Assembly: GCA_937942435.1 (NCBI GenBank)
Contig: CALDEM010000033.1
Coordinates: 1-48,782 of the forward strand
Source of the DNA: an uncultured Saprospiraceae bacterium
GTDB lineage: Bacteria > Bacteroidota > Bacteroidia > Chitinophagales > Saprospiraceae
Reading direction: 5' to 3'
DNA length: 48,782 bases
This document shows positions 8,443 to 18,316 of the stretch, in pieces. Each line of letters begins with the position of its first letter. Position 1 is the first letter of the stretch. The notes below the pieces were generated by a model, which had not been told where the DNA came from, did no database searches, and worked only from the letters and a program-made list of their open reading frames with translations. Position numbers and translations under genes: made by a program.

Positions 8443-9369
8443 TTAGTTCACAAGTGTTATCGGCCAATCAGCTCCTCCAGTAAAGAAGATAACTGCTGTC
8501 CCAGATTCACCATAGGTATTATCCCATGCTATTGTCCATTCATTACCATCTATGCCACCGTTGTAAGTCCATGTATCACCAAAACTATCGGTGAAACCTG
8601 TATAAGATACATCAAGACACACATCAGTGAACGTCAAGTTACCTGATGCAGTACCTCCATTGTAGCAAGGTCCATAAGCACCAAATGCCCAATCGCTAAA
8701 TGTATAAACTCCGCCACCATTAGCAACGATATCAACAGTACCTGATACTGAGCTTCCATCACACCAAACGTTAGTGGTTTCGTAATTGAACGTACCAGTC
8801 AAGTCAGATGGACATGAAGCTGGCATAGTAAAGTTAAAGTGTCCTCTAAACGCAGGGCCAATAACAGTTGCTGAAGAATTAGACTGAGAAAACACACGTC
8901 CATCAGTTAATTCTATTCTTCCTACAAAGTTAAAGTTGTCACCTGCACTTACTTGATCCTCAGATACGCCTGCAGCTGCAAACGCTTGAGTTCCCGTAAT
9001 TGTAAATGGAGCAGCCGCAAGGAATCCGTTTTCACCCTGTGTAAACTGATCTGAAGTCACACGAATGAATTCGGTTGGTCCAGAACTATTGTCTCCGTTA
9101 GAAGGGTCATTGTCATCATAAACAAGATCCACAACATAAGCAGCTACTAGTGAGCCTCCAACTTCATCAACGAACTCAACACTATAAGTATAGCTAGAGC
9201 CAGCAACATCAAATAAGTTAATTAAACTTTCCGTCTGATCTATAAGACGCGGGTATGCTCCTTTTTCTACTGTATCAAGCACCACCAATGGAAGTCTCTC
9301 ATCATCTTGACAAGAAGACACCGCCAGAAGGATGATTATTAATCCCAGTATTCTATTATATAATTTCAT
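8443..9369 (-). CDS. Surface lipoprotein, third gene of sus operon 1
   Basis: This 308-aa lipoprotein has lipobox VSSC (Cys near residue 20). It sits 23 bp after the susD-like gene, the position of SusE/SusF-like accessory lipoproteins. The N-terminal half is beta-rich with Asp/Asn-rich loops. The C-terminal 125 residues or so begin at CPSDLTGTFNYET and contain GGGVYTFSDWAFGAYG. A related segment occurs in the third-position lipoprotein of the second operon (DLEGTYDYTI, then GDGIWVLDDFAGGAFG), so the two share a C-terminal domain. By position it may help capture the ligand of its SusCD transporter at the cell surface (inference). No catalytic motif was found. Confidence 0.8.
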   Translation of the reverse strand: MKLYNRILGLIIILLAVSSCQDDERLPLVVLDTVEKGAYPRLIDQTESLINLFDVAGSSYTYSVEFVDEVGGSLVAAYVVDLVYDDNDPSNGDNSSGPTEFIRVTSDQFTQGENGFLAAAPFTITGTQAFAAAGVSEDQVSAGDNFNFVGRIELTDGRVFSQSNSSATVIGPAFRGHFNFTMPASCPSDLTGTFNYETTNVWCDGSSVSGTVDIVANGGGVYTFSDWAFGAYGPCYNGGTASGNLTFTDVCLDVSYTGFTDSFGDTWTYNGGIDGNEWTIAWDNTYGESGTAVIFFTGGADWPITLVN

Positions 9370-9392
9370 AATATATATTCTATTTATTGTGA

Positions 9393-11108
9393 TTAATAAA
9401 GATCGACAGATCCATCATCCCAAAATACTCGATCATTGAATGTCTTCTGAGAAACAGTCGCATTCCTTGTTACGTGAACAGCAGGAAGTAAGAAGGTTCT
9501 TGGAAATTGTCCATATGATGATTCAAGAGCTGGCACCATGTTATTAGGCTTACCCGTTCTTCTATAGAGATTATAAGCTTCGATACCGTTACCCCAAGTA
9601 GCAATCATCATCTCCTTAGCAACTAAGTCAAGCTTACCATCTGCATCCGTTGCATCATAAAGCTCCAACACGCTAGCGACATAGTTATCTATGTCACCCG
9701 CATCAGTACCGAATAAATCCCTAATCGTACCTTCACGACCATCTCTTAATACCACTGATCTACTCATAGTCGCAGGTACAAGACTCTCAAAACTTACTGC
9801 CTTAGCAATAGACGCTCTGATACCACTTTCTAATAAAGCACGTGCATCATCGCTTGTTCCTAAGCTCAGTGCAGCCTCTGCTCTAAGCAAATCTGTCATA
9901 GAAGATAACATAATAGGTAGGATACCTTGTCCTAGGCCACCTGATGTACCTGCTTGACGGGTATCTCCAAATGTATCATCGTCAAACTGACCTCCTCCTG
10001 GGTACAATCCATAAGAAGTACGTATCGGTCCATCTGGTGGTATACCTGAAGAGTTCAAGTGATCTCTTCCTGAATATCCTGAATTAGGGATAACACAGTA
10101 TGGAACATTAGGACTCGTTGCTTCCCAGTGAGCAGGTTTAAACGACTGATCAGGGAAGATCGAAAAAGTACATGAGAAAGTCGTCTGATCTTGAGCTTCC
10201 GCATCATCGACCTTTCTATAGAAATAATATCTAATACGAGGATCTGTAATAGTCGCACCACTGGCAGCTACTTTATCACCTGCTAACAACCACATAAAGT
10301 AGTTAGACATATATGTTCCATCACCATTTTCATAATGATTGTTATAGAAAGGATGTCTTGAATTAGGATTAGTACGTGTGTTGCCATACTGGAACTGGAA
10401 ATCATCTGAAGCAGAAGTAATAATGTTACCACTGCTCACAAGTGAATTTATTGTACCAGAGTCTTTTGTATTAATAGCAGCTTTCAACTTGATTGTGTTT
10501 GCCACTTTAATCCACTGATCTGTATCTCCACCAAAGAAGCCCTCAAATGCAGGTGCACCCGCACTTGTACCTGACAACTGTCCGATCGCTTCGTCTATGA
10601 GAGCTATAGCAGCTGCATAGACATCTGAGCTTGAATCTGCTCCTGGAGAAATAGCATCAGTACCCTGTAGTGCTTGACTATTGGGAACATCTCCCAGTAT
10701 ATCTGCAAGCGTAATAAGTACATACCCTTTCATAATTTTTGCTGTTGCAGAATGGACATCAAATCCACCTGGCTCAGAAATAGCTAGAAGGGCATCTATA
10801 TCTGGAAATAATCCAGCATACACAGTGTTCCAAAGTCCATCGAATGTTTCTGCCGGAGCAAAATCTTCGTAAGTACCTCCACCTGCATAATATAATCTTG
10901 ATGCTTGACCTGGAGCGGCTTCTGCATTTAGGAAAGCAGTTCTAAATTGTAATTGAACACTATTGTACAAATCATTCAAACTCGCGTTTTCAGGAGTAAT
11001 GGCATTCGGATCATCCAAAAGATCCAATTCCAAGTTCTCACAAGAAGATGCAAAGCCTAGAACAAAGAGTACAACTATCAATCTATTGATAATTTTCATT
11101 TTTGTCAT
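9393..11108 (-). CDS. SusD/RagB-family outer-membrane lipoprotein
   Basis: This 571-aa protein has a signal peptide with lipobox ASSCEN. It belongs to the SusD-like group that forms the lid over a SusC barrel and captures nutrients. Typical features are the N-terminal LDDPNAITPENASLNDLYN, the helical region KIMKGYVLITLADILGDVP (residues near 127-145) and late motifs such as LLRAEAAL. The start could be ATG 11108 or the ATG three codons later; both give the same signal peptide. It lies 33 bp downstream of susC in one operon. The ligand cannot be read from sequence; the metalloprotease gene upstream of this operon makes peptides a candidate (inference). Confidence 0.95.
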   Translation of the reverse strand: MTKMKIINRLIVVLFVLGFASSCENLELDLLDDPNAITPENASLNDLYNSVQLQFRTAFLNAEAAPGQASRLYYAGGGTYEDFAPAETFDGLWNTVYAGLFPDIDALLAISEPGGFDVHSATAKIMKGYVLITLADILGDVPNSQALQGTDAISPGADSSSDVYAAAIALIDEAIGQLSGTSAGAPAFEGFFGGDTDQWIKVANTIKLKAAINTKDSGTINSLVSSGNIITSASDDFQFQYGNTRTNPNSRHPFYNNHYENGDGTYMSNYFMWLLAGDKVAASGATITDPRIRYYFYRKVDDAEAQDQTTFSCTFSIFPDQSFKPAHWEATSPNVPYCVIPNSGYSGRDHLNSSGIPPDGPIRTSYGLYPGGGQFDDDTFGDTRQAGTSGGLGQGILPIMLSSMTDLLRAEAALSLGTSDDARALLESGIRASIAKAVSFESLVPATMSRSVVLRDGREGTIRDLFGTDAGDIDNYVASVLELYDATDADGKLDLVAKEMMIATWGNGIEAYNLYRRTGKPNNMVPALESSYGQFPRTFLLPAVHVTRNATVSQKTFNDRVFWDDGSVDLY

Positions 11109-11141
11109 TTTTACTGTTTTGAAATACTAATATTTCAATAA

Positions 11142-14100
11142 TTAAAAAGTGGCGTTGATACTAACTCCATACTTTCTTGCTGTTGGAGCAGTACGGAAAT
11201 CCAATCCTCTACCATTACCTACACCTGTACTAATCACCTCAGGATCAAAGTTCATACCTGCTGGGATATTAGGCGCATTATACCATAAGTTCTCACCTGA
11301 GAAAGTGATACCCAATCTTCCGAAAGGTGTATTCTTAAGTATGCTTTCAGGCAAAGCGTACGCCAATGAAATCTGACGTAATCTAAGTACTGTGCCGTCA
11401 AGGATCGCCCCTTCATCCGTAAAGAATGTTGCGAATGCCTCGTCACCCACATATACTTGCTTATCGTTAGGAGTACCATCAGAATTAACACCATTAGGAA
11501 GTACAATAGGTACTGATCTATCGAAATCAGAATCAACTGTGTTACCACGCGCTAACAATGCACCAACTGTAGATGAATACAACTGACCTCCATGAGTATA
11601 TTGCCATTGGAAACCAAAGCTCAATCCTTTGAAAGAGAAGTTGTTGATCCAATTAGCTTGGAACTCAGGGTTTGGATCAGCGATCACACCAAATCCACCT
11701 CTGTTGTAACCTCCTTGGCCATCAACAACGATTAGTCCTGCATCATCTCTTTGGAACTGCTGTCCGAAGATTGCACCAAATGGCTCTCCAGGGATTGCGT
11801 AATTACCAAGTGTACCAAATCCAGCGATGAAGACTCTTTCGATTCCTTCAAAGATTTCGTTTACAGTAGAAATGTTCTTAGTATAGTTCAACGTAAGATC
11901 CCAGCTAAAGTCACCAACCACTACTGGAGTGATGTCCAATCCTAGCTCGATACCTTTGTTTTGCACCTCTGCTGCGTTAACAGTTGTAATAGTTGAACCA
12001 GTGGCTGGATCCAAAGGAAGATCTATAATCAAGTCTTGAGAAGTCTTATTGTATAAAGAGAGATCTAATCCCACTCTGTTGTTTAAGAATCTCGCCTCAA
12101 CTCCTCCTTCTAACTCAACGAATAACTCATTCTGCAAGTTTCTATTACCAAGCGTGTTTGATACAGAGTTAGTATTTAAGACTGTACCACCAGCTGTAAT
12201 AAACTGATTAGTCGCCGTATTCAAAGTATTTCTTGTCGAATACGGATCAGGGTAACCTGCTGAAGTACCATATCCAAATCTCAACTTCAAGTAGTTAAGT
12301 ACTGAGTTGTTTTGCAATCCTGATATAGCTTCTGTTGGAACGAAAGAAACAGATGCAGAAGGGTAAAGCACTGAATTATTATTAGCCTCTAAAGTAGAAG
12401 TCCAGTCATTTCTTGCTTGAACGTTAACGTATAAGAAAGACTTATATCCAAATGTAGCCGTACCGAATACACCTAAGGTGTTCTCTTCTTCGAACCTATC
12501 AAAACTATCATGATCGATAAAGTTACTGTGACGGATCAATCCATATACGAACTGATTGCTTGAAAGTGTACCTGTAAGGTTAAACACATTTCTTCTACTA
12601 TTCACACCGATCACACCATCGATAGAGATGTCATCATTGATCTGAAAGTTATAAAGTGCGTTAACTAACTGATCTGTGATCTTGTTAGATGTGTTGAACG
12701 TCTGCAATTCTCCATCAGGAGCACGTGCACCACCTCTGTTGATGTATCTCTGATTTTTCTGATTGTAGTTATCCAATCCAAGACGATATAACAATGTAAC
12801 ATTGTCATTTATCGCATATGACGCTTCAGCAGTAGAGAAGAAACGATTCACGTTTTCTAACTGACTGGCGTTATTCAGTGTCCATCTTGGATTTTGGATA
12901 GGGGATCCTCTTCTGTAATAGACATTACGTCCATCGATAGGAGATTGGTATGGAAGACCATTAAGATCTACAGATCTTGGTGTAAATAAAAGTGCACCAA
13001 ATAGACCGTTACCATCACCACCGAATCCTGTACCTGTTAAAGGCGTCTCTCTGTTGTTAGCAACATAGTTAAAACTACCTCTTATCTTAAGACCACTTGA
13101 CAATTGAGTCTGTGCTCCAAGGCCAAAGTTATGCTTATCAAGGAAGTTTGATCTACTGTTATCATTTCTCTCATCTCTTCTAGGAGTAAATCCTTCTTCT
13201 GTCAAGAAAGAGTACGTAGCAGAAATAGTTGAATTCTCATTCAATCTACTTTGGATAGAAAGCGAAGTATTAGACGAAGTACCAGGTTGGAAGAAGTCCT
13301 CTACAGAACTAAATGGTTGGTGAGGATACTCCGCACCAGCGAATTCTGGAAAATCTGCTGCATACTGTGCTTGATCATATGGGTGAGTAATCAAAACTCT
13401 ACCATTGCTCTCACCTTGGTAATCTGAACCATATGAAGAAGGTCTCAAATCATCAAATGCTGCACCCCAGTTAGAGAAGAACCAACCAAAACCTGCGTTA
13501 AAACCATTACCATAAGTATCTTGGTAATCAGGAAGGTTTGCAATCTCTGATTGGAAAACACCTTGTGTAACACTAATCTCAGTTTTTTCTTGAGCAGAAG
13601 CTCCTCCACTACCATTCTTAGTAGTAACCAAAACAACACCGTTACGACCAGCCTCTCCATAAAGTACAGTTGCTGAAAGTCCTTTCAAGATCGAAATCTC
13701 TTCGATTGAGTTAGGGTCAAGGTCAAGGAATCTTGAAGATGCTGTTGCAGATCCAGATCCAAATCCTTGGTTACCAGTGTTTGTACTTGTATTAAAAGGT
13801 ACACCATCAACGACAAACAATGGTTGGTTAGAACCAGAGATCGTTGAGTAACCTCTTATGATAATGTTAGTACCAGATCCAGCAAGACCTGAAGTAGAAG
13901 TGATATCTACACCAGTTGCCTTACCTCTTAATAATCTAGCAACGTCTGTTTCTTGGCGAGCAGTGAACTCTTTGCTTGATAAGGTTGTGACACCATATCC
14001 AAGTGCTTTTTTCTCTTTCTTGATACCAAGGCCGGTTACAACTACTTCTTCAAGTAGTTCTCCTTGTGCAAGAGAGATAGTTACGTTAGACATCCCAGTT

Positions 14101-14348
14101 ATATCAACTTCTTGGCTCTCATAACCTGTGAAGCTAATTAATAGAATGTTTGATCCGTCCGGTACTTCGATAGAAAAGCTTCCATCGATATCTGATATTG
14201 TACCAGATGTCGTTCCCTTAACAAGAACATTAGCCCCAATAAGAGACTCTCCTGTATCGTCATTTACGACGCCAGTAACTGTTCTTTGTGCCATCATGAC
14301 ACCTGCCGAGAGAAGAAGTACGGAGAAAAGTAGTAAAAGTCTTTTCAT
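11142..14348 (-). CDS. SusC/RagA-family TonB-linked outer-membrane transporter
   Basis: This is the 1068-aa transporter of sus operon 1. In order: a signal peptide ending in MMAQ, a carboxypeptidase-regulatory-like domain (RTVTGVVND to about residue 95, with GTTSGTISDIDGSFSIEVP), the TonB-box-like LEEVVVTGLG near residue 100, a plug domain (LLRGKATGVDITSTSG, NIIIRGYSTI, PLFVVDGVPF, then ISILKGLSATVLYGEAGRNG) and a C-terminal 22-strand-type barrel ending in Phe (INATF). Such proteins import large ligands across the outer membrane with energy from TonB-ExbBD. It is the first gene of the operon, preceded by a candidate promoter at 14449-14482 and a leader of about 95 nt. No sigma/anti-sigma pair is adjacent. 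Confidence 0.97.
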   Translation of the reverse strand: MKRLLLLFSVLLLSAGVMMAQRTVTGVVNDDTGESLIGANVLVKGTTSGTISDIDGSFSIEVPDGSNILLISFTGYESQEVDITGMSNVTISLAQGELLEEVVVTGLGIKKEKKALGYGVTTLSSKEFTARQETDVARLLRGKATGVDITSTSGLAGSGTNIIIRGYSTISGSNQPLFVVDGVPFNTSTNTGNQGFGSGSATASSRFLDLDPNSIEEISILKGLSATVLYGEAGRNGVVLVTTKNGSGGASAQEKTEISVTQGVFQSEIANLPDYQDTYGNGFNAGFGWFFSNWGAAFDDLRPSSYGSDYQGESNGRVLITHPYDQAQYAADFPEFAGAEYPHQPFSSVEDFFQPGTSSNTSLSIQSRLNENSTISATYSFLTEEGFTPRRDERNDNSRSNFLDKHNFGLGAQTQLSSGLKIRGSFNYVANNRETPLTGTGFGGDGNGLFGALLFTPRSVDLNGLPYQSPIDGRNVYYRRGSPIQNPRWTLNNASQLENVNRFFSTAEASYAINDNVTLLYRLGLDNYNQKNQRYINRGGARAPDGELQTFNTSNKITDQLVNALYNFQINDDISIDGVIGVNSRRNVFNLTGTLSSNQFVYGLIRHSNFIDHDSFDRFEEENTLGVFGTATFGYKSFLYVNVQARNDWTSTLEANNNSVLYPSASVSFVPTEAISGLQNNSVLNYLKLRFGYGTSAGYPDPYSTRNTLNTATNQFITAGGTVLNTNSVSNTLGNRNLQNELFVELEGGVEARFLNNRVGLDLSLYNKTSQDLIIDLPLDPATGSTITTVNAAEVQNKGIELGLDITPVVVGDFSWDLTLNYTKNISTVNEIFEGIERVFIAGFGTLGNYAIPGEPFGAIFGQQFQRDDAGLIVVDGQGGYNRGGFGVIADPNPEFQANWINNFSFKGLSFGFQWQYTHGGQLYSSTVGALLARGNTVDSDFDRSVPIVLPNGVNSDGTPNDKQVYVGDEAFATFFTDEGAILDGTVLRLRQISLAYALPESILKNTPFGRLGITFSGENLWYNAPNIPAGMNFDPEVISTGVGNGRGLDFRTAPTARKYGVSINATF

Positions 14349-14448
14349 ACTATTTTCGGTTTAGAATTAATTAAATAATGATTGGCATCCTCCTTCAGGA
14401 CACCAATTAGATTTTGAGCGAGACAGAGTTACCCCTACTCGAACAGCG

Positions 14449-14482
14449 CAAATTTAACTTTATGTTTAATATACACCGCAAA
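14449..14482 (-). promoter_or_regulatory. Candidate promoter of sus operon 1
   Basis: The minus strand carries TAAATTTG (14449-14456), a full match to TAnnTTTG. A TTTG lies at 14479-14482, 22 nt upstream, within the 17-23 nt spacing reported for Bacteroidota. The predicted start lies near 14442, giving a leader of about 95 nt before the susC ATG. The rest of this 309-bp gap holds the terminator of the metalloprotease gene and nothing else I can name. Confidence 0.5.
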
Positions 14483-14603
14483 AAAGACGTGAAAGATTGC
14501 CATTTCGCTGCCTTCTCCTAAGAAATTGTTAATAAAAAAGTGAAACTGGCTTTCAGAAGACAGTCCATATTAAGACAACTTTTAATATGTTCTGCTTGAA
14601 ACA

Positions 14604-14638
14604 AAAAAGGAGCTACTTCTCAAAGTAGCTCCTTTTTT
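14604..14638 (-). terminator. Rho-independent terminator after the metalloprotease gene
   Basis: A perfect 10-bp stem (GGAGCTACTT at 14609-14618 with 14623-14632) with a CTCA loop is flanked by an A run and a T run, so it can work on both strands. It lies 25 bp after the metalloprotease stop and separates that gene from sus operon 1. Confidence 0.92.
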
Positions 14639-14657
14639 TGATCAAATTGACCTGATT

Positions 14658-17273
14658 TTATCTTGCTATGACTACCCTTTGTGTGGAGACACCAGTGTCT
14701 GTCGCTAACTCAATGAAGTATATGCCTTCTGTCCAAGAGGCTGTATCTAATCTTTTGTTATACGATTGGGCTGATCTATCACTCAATCGCTCACTATGAA
14801 CAACTGCACCTTGTACATTGTATACTTTGAGTGTCTTGAGCTCCTCTGGAGCACCAAATCTATAAGTAAGGTCCACATATCCCAAGTTAGACGGGTTAGG
14901 TAGCGCTTGTTGTAACTCAAGGCTCTCGATGTCATCCACTTTTACGAGGATCTCTTCGGCTTGTATACTTAAGTTGTCTATAGCCCAGCCCCAGCCAAAA
15001 GCTGCAGGATCAGAGAATAATCTAAAGCGCACCTGTACAGTATCTTCTGCGGCAAACTCTCCACTTTCCCTTAAGTCTATTCTTCTAGTTGCAAAAAGAG
15101 AAACGTCACCTACTGCATCAGAGATGCATAATGCCTGAGGAGAAACATCGGGGCACGGGCTAAAAGAGTCATTATAGGCTTCTAACCAGTTATCTTGGTC
15201 TCTAGAATCCCAACCATTAACGAGAGGAGACCATTCTTCAGAATCCAACTTCTTTGCTTCAACTATCGCATAATCCCAAAACTCAGGTCGTCCAAAGGGA
15301 ATTCCAGGCTCTCCAGGTTCTATAAGCACAACTTCTTCAAATGTGATTATAGAATTCAACCCCGATACGATGATAGGGTTACGTAATTGATAAGTAAGGT
15401 CAAAGCTGGTCACTCCACGACTTGCTGCATCGCCATAAGGATGTAAACTATGTACAGCTGGGCTCTCAAAGCCATTTGGCGTTTCAACAGTAAAACCCTC
15501 ACCAAAAAAGTCATCGGATGGACTATCAAAATCATTTTGATAAAATGTAATCGGCCCAGGAACAGCAACGATATCAATATTGTAGAAACCTGATGTTGGA
15601 GAAAATATGGAGTTTGGCTGTCCAGCCATATCTCTTGCAAAAATCTGATAACGCAGCTGATCCGTTGTATCTAAACGAGCAGGTAGCGTATAGGTCTCTT
15701 CATATATCAGGGCCCCAAAATCATCAAACGTTGGTAATAAAGGAAATGATTCGGATGATTTGCCAACCACTTCTACAGTAGCATATACTGTATCTAAGCC
15801 AGTAAACTCATCTGTGATGGTTGTTGAGATAGTTATCGAAGATTCGTTTTCGTTTATACTTGCTATTGGCACATGTGATATCTCAGGTGCTATGTCATCT
15901 AAGCCCCATGTAAAACCATAAAAGCGTCCAGGAGATGGAGCATTAGAAGGGTTAGTTATTCTAAGGTCTCGATTGTCATCAAGTCGATAATAATAACCGA
16001 TCGTTCGCTCTCGTCCAGGAGCTGGTAAGGTTGCCCTAAATATGTTCTCTTGTCCAGTATAAACCAATGGTACACTCTCCTGATTGAGGATACTAAAATC
16101 TCCTTCAAAAAAGAACATCCTTAAAGAGCTAGTGTCGAAACCAAAGTCGGTATCTAACCTTACATCAAAATTAAAAGGTGCGTTGACATCCTCTGAAAAG
16201 TTGCCGTGTATAGGTCTCATCAAGGTGAGGCTCCATCCCATATCATACATCATATCCATCACTAATCCAGGATCTTGAATAATCTCCCCACGTTGGGCGG
16301 TAGGCGTCATTAAAGCATTGGGCGTGTTGTTATATGTCCCCTCATCTACATGACTGATACTCGATCCTTCGTTCCAAACTGTTGGAGCAAAAATCCTCGG
16401 AATATCATTAGGTGTGTTGATCTTAAACCAATTAGAACCAAAGAAGACATCTTCGCTCCTCAATGCACTACCTAAACCCAGAGAATTGTTATCAAAGCTC
16501 TGGCTTATATTCATCAAAGCTGAGTTCTCCAGAAAGAGATCATAAACAAAAGATGAACCTTGACTCTCGATGACTCCAAGGTTGCTCGAAACATCAGAAC
16601 CTGAGGTCATCCCCAAGCCATGCAATATCTCGTGCATCACAATGGTCACAAAATCAAATCTGCCAGCTATACCTGCAGGATTTTCAAAATCATAATACCA
16701 ATCCTGTTGCGAATTGATCGTAACTACAATATCGAATGGATTATCATCGGCATTTAATTCCATCCCAACAATTTTTTCAGCAAGTGAGATGGGATACCAA
16801 GCATCCGGTTCTATCTGATTGTCAAAGTTCCTAAAAAAAGTTGTTGCTCCTGCTGATGCTAAAGTACCAGCGCCAACTTGGTCACTGAACTGAGCACCAA
16901 CGTTAATAGTTATATCAGAAGGGAATAACTCTTCTAAGACAGTAACTATAAACTCAAAAGGCGGAATCGCCTCGTCAGGAAAACTAAAGTACTGGACTAC
17001 AATATCAGAGCTGTTTTTTAGTCTTGACTTCTTTATCGCAGACAACCTCTCTTCATCTAAAGGAAGATGATAATCATTATGCTCTAAGCTGAAAGGGCAA
17101 GAAACCAAGCCTACATCTTCAAGCCTCTCTATATTGGATATAGTAGATGGTAGCGTAGCATTATTCAACTTATCTGCTTGAGCCATTTTTTTATGCTGAG
17201 CAGAGAGTAAGGTGGTCAAGAGCATGCATGATATCAGCAAGCTAAGACACTTATAAACTAAAGAATTATTCAT
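14658..17273 (-). CDS. T9SS-exported zinc metalloprotease
   Basis: This 871-aa protein has a signal peptide ending in LSAQ. The zinc site HEILH (H214, E215, H218) lies in VMHEILHGLGM. The classic metzincin third His, six residues after the second, is Ser224 here. A likely third ligand is H308 in SISHVDE, followed by a Met-turn-like NALMTP (M322), so an insertion of about 85 residues separates the two parts, as in leishmanolysin-like enzymes. Ig-like beta domains follow (about residues 345-570), then a jelly-roll-like region. A T9SS type A sorting domain with LPNPSN and GIYFIELA closes the protein. It lies between two susCD operons, with its own terminator. It may degrade extracellular protein and supply fragments to these transporters (inference). 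Confidence 0.88.
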   Translation of the reverse strand: MNNSLVYKCLSLLISCMLLTTLLSAQHKKMAQADKLNNATLPSTISNIERLEDVGLVSCPFSLEHNDYHLPLDEERLSAIKKSRLKNSSDIVVQYFSFPDEAIPPFEFIVTVLEELFPSDITINVGAQFSDQVGAGTLASAGATTFFRNFDNQIEPDAWYPISLAEKIVGMELNADDNPFDIVVTINSQQDWYYDFENPAGIAGRFDFVTIVMHEILHGLGMTSGSDVSSNLGVIESQGSSFVYDLFLENSALMNISQSFDNNSLGLGSALRSEDVFFGSNWFKINTPNDIPRIFAPTVWNEGSSISHVDEGTYNNTPNALMTPTAQRGEIIQDPGLVMDMMYDMGWSLTLMRPIHGNFSEDVNAPFNFDVRLDTDFGFDTSSLRMFFFEGDFSILNQESVPLVYTGQENIFRATLPAPGRERTIGYYYRLDDNRDLRITNPSNAPSPGRFYGFTWGLDDIAPEISHVPIASINENESSITISTTITDEFTGLDTVYATVEVVGKSSESFPLLPTFDDFGALIYEETYTLPARLDTTDQLRYQIFARDMAGQPNSIFSPTSGFYNIDIVAVPGPITFYQNDFDSPSDDFFGEGFTVETPNGFESPAVHSLHPYGDAASRGVTSFDLTYQLRNPIIVSGLNSIITFEEVVLIEPGEPGIPFGRPEFWDYAIVEAKKLDSEEWSPLVNGWDSRDQDNWLEAYNDSFSPCPDVSPQALCISDAVGDVSLFATRRIDLRESGEFAAEDTVQVRFRLFSDPAAFGWGWAIDNLSIQAEEILVKVDDIESLELQQALPNPSNLGYVDLTYRFGAPEELKTLKVYNVQGAVVHSERLSDRSAQSYNKRLDTASWTEGIYFIELATDTGVSTQRVVIAR

Positions 17274-17377
17274 GATTTAGAATTTTGGGTAGTACATCGT
17301 ACCTCCATTAGAATATTTACGATAAGTGAAAATAGAACTTTTCGTCCAACCAAATAGTCGGGTTACACTAATAAATC

Positions 17378-17412
17378 GAAAAAAGGCCCTATCGTTTACC
17401 GATAAGGCCTTT
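17378..17412 (-). terminator. Rho-independent terminator of the second sus operon
   Basis: The inverted repeat AAAGGCC-c-TATCG (17382-17394) pairs with CGATA-a-GGCCTTT (17400-17412), leaving one mismatch and a 5-nt loop. On the minus strand it is followed by TTTTTTCG. It lies 23 bp after the lipoprotein gene stop and should end the susC-susD-lipoprotein transcript. Confidence 0.88.
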
Positions 17413-17435
17413 ATATCTATAAAGTATCTGAACTT

Positions 17436-18287
17436 TTACTGCGGTGTAGCTGTAATGGTCCACATAAGACCTTCACCTCCACAACAGTTTAATGTTACGT
17501 TCAAAAAGATACTGCTCGTACAAGTATTGACTACTCCACCTATGGATGCCGCTACTCCAGAGACATCTGAAACCTCAGGAGCAGTAACATCACCATTAGC
17601 TGCTGTAAAGATCTCATATGGCACTGGCTCTCCAAAAGCTCCTCCAGCGAAGTCATCCAACACCCAAATACCATCACCTCCAGGCACTACAGTAAGTACA
17701 CCAGATATATCACCGATATCACCAGCAATAGTATAGTCATAAGTCCCTTCTAAATCGCCTAGGGCACAATCAATATCACTGATATTGATAATGGCAGTTT
17801 TCAGAAAGTCTGTTCCACCTCTACCTACTGCCAGTTCTCCTTCCGCATTACTAGCGCTCACCAATACAATCTCCAAAGTTTTATCTCCATCAATAGCATT
17901 GTCTGTGAGTATAGAAACTACTAGGTCTTGGTTATCTCTAAACTGAAAATCCTCAGGGTCAGCCTCGATGACAAGTGTGCCACCTGAAGCAGATGCTCCT
18001 TCGATCGTAAAGTCAGAGCCAAAAACAGCTGTTCCTTGAAACTCGTAAGTAACTGTTATATCAGAAAGTGTTCCTGTTGGGTTTTCAATATTGAATGTTA
18101 CCTCTCCACCATCTTCTCCAACATCCTCTGGATCGATAGTGGCATTGTTACCACTTGCGTTAAATGCAACATAGCCAGGTAGTTGTTGTGGATTTACGCC
18201 ATCCTCTTCGAGATCAAAATCATTACCACAACTTGCCATAAATACGGCCAGGACTAATATGTATGTATATATATTTAAATATTTCAT
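17436..18287 (-). CDS. Surface lipoprotein with Calx-beta-like domain, third gene of sus operon 2
   Basis: The start chosen is ATG 18287 (283 aa): it directly precedes a lipoprotein signal with lipobox MASCGN, whereas the frame upstream to 18332 overlaps the susD stop and adds 15 hydrophilic residues. Residues about 35-160 look like a Calx-beta domain: VTYEFQGTAVFGSDFTI, then DNAIDGDKTLEIVLVSAS. The C-terminal part, from CALGDLEGTYDYTI with GDGIWVLDDFAGGAFG, resembles the C-terminal domain of the third-position lipoprotein in operon 1. By position it is an accessory, SusE/F-like surface lipoprotein that may help capture ligand. The last 40 residues include an adjacent CC pair. Confidence 0.82.
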   Translation of the reverse strand: MKYLNIYTYILVLAVFMASCGNDFDLEEDGVNPQQLPGYVAFNASGNNATIDPEDVGEDGGEVTFNIENPTGTLSDITVTYEFQGTAVFGSDFTIEGASASGGTLVIEADPEDFQFRDNQDLVVSILTDNAIDGDKTLEIVLVSASNAEGELAVGRGGTDFLKTAIINISDIDCALGDLEGTYDYTIAGDIGDISGVLTVVPGGDGIWVLDDFAGGAFGEPVPYEIFTAANGDVTAPEVSDVSGVAASIGGVVNTCTSSIFLNVTLNCCGGEGLMWTITATPQ

Positions 18288-18316
18288 TTCCTTTTTTTTT
18301 CTGTGATTAGATAATA

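Noticed and set aside
11149..14364. Many open frames on the opposite strand or in other frames of the susC, susD and lipoprotein genes, some near 100 codons.
   Set aside because: They lie fully inside clear genes, have no recognisable motifs and look like shadows of biased codon use.
17326..17736. A 136-codon plus-strand frame over the end of the sus operon 2 lipoprotein gene.
   Set aside because: It runs through a terminator and antisense to a gene with a clear signal peptide.
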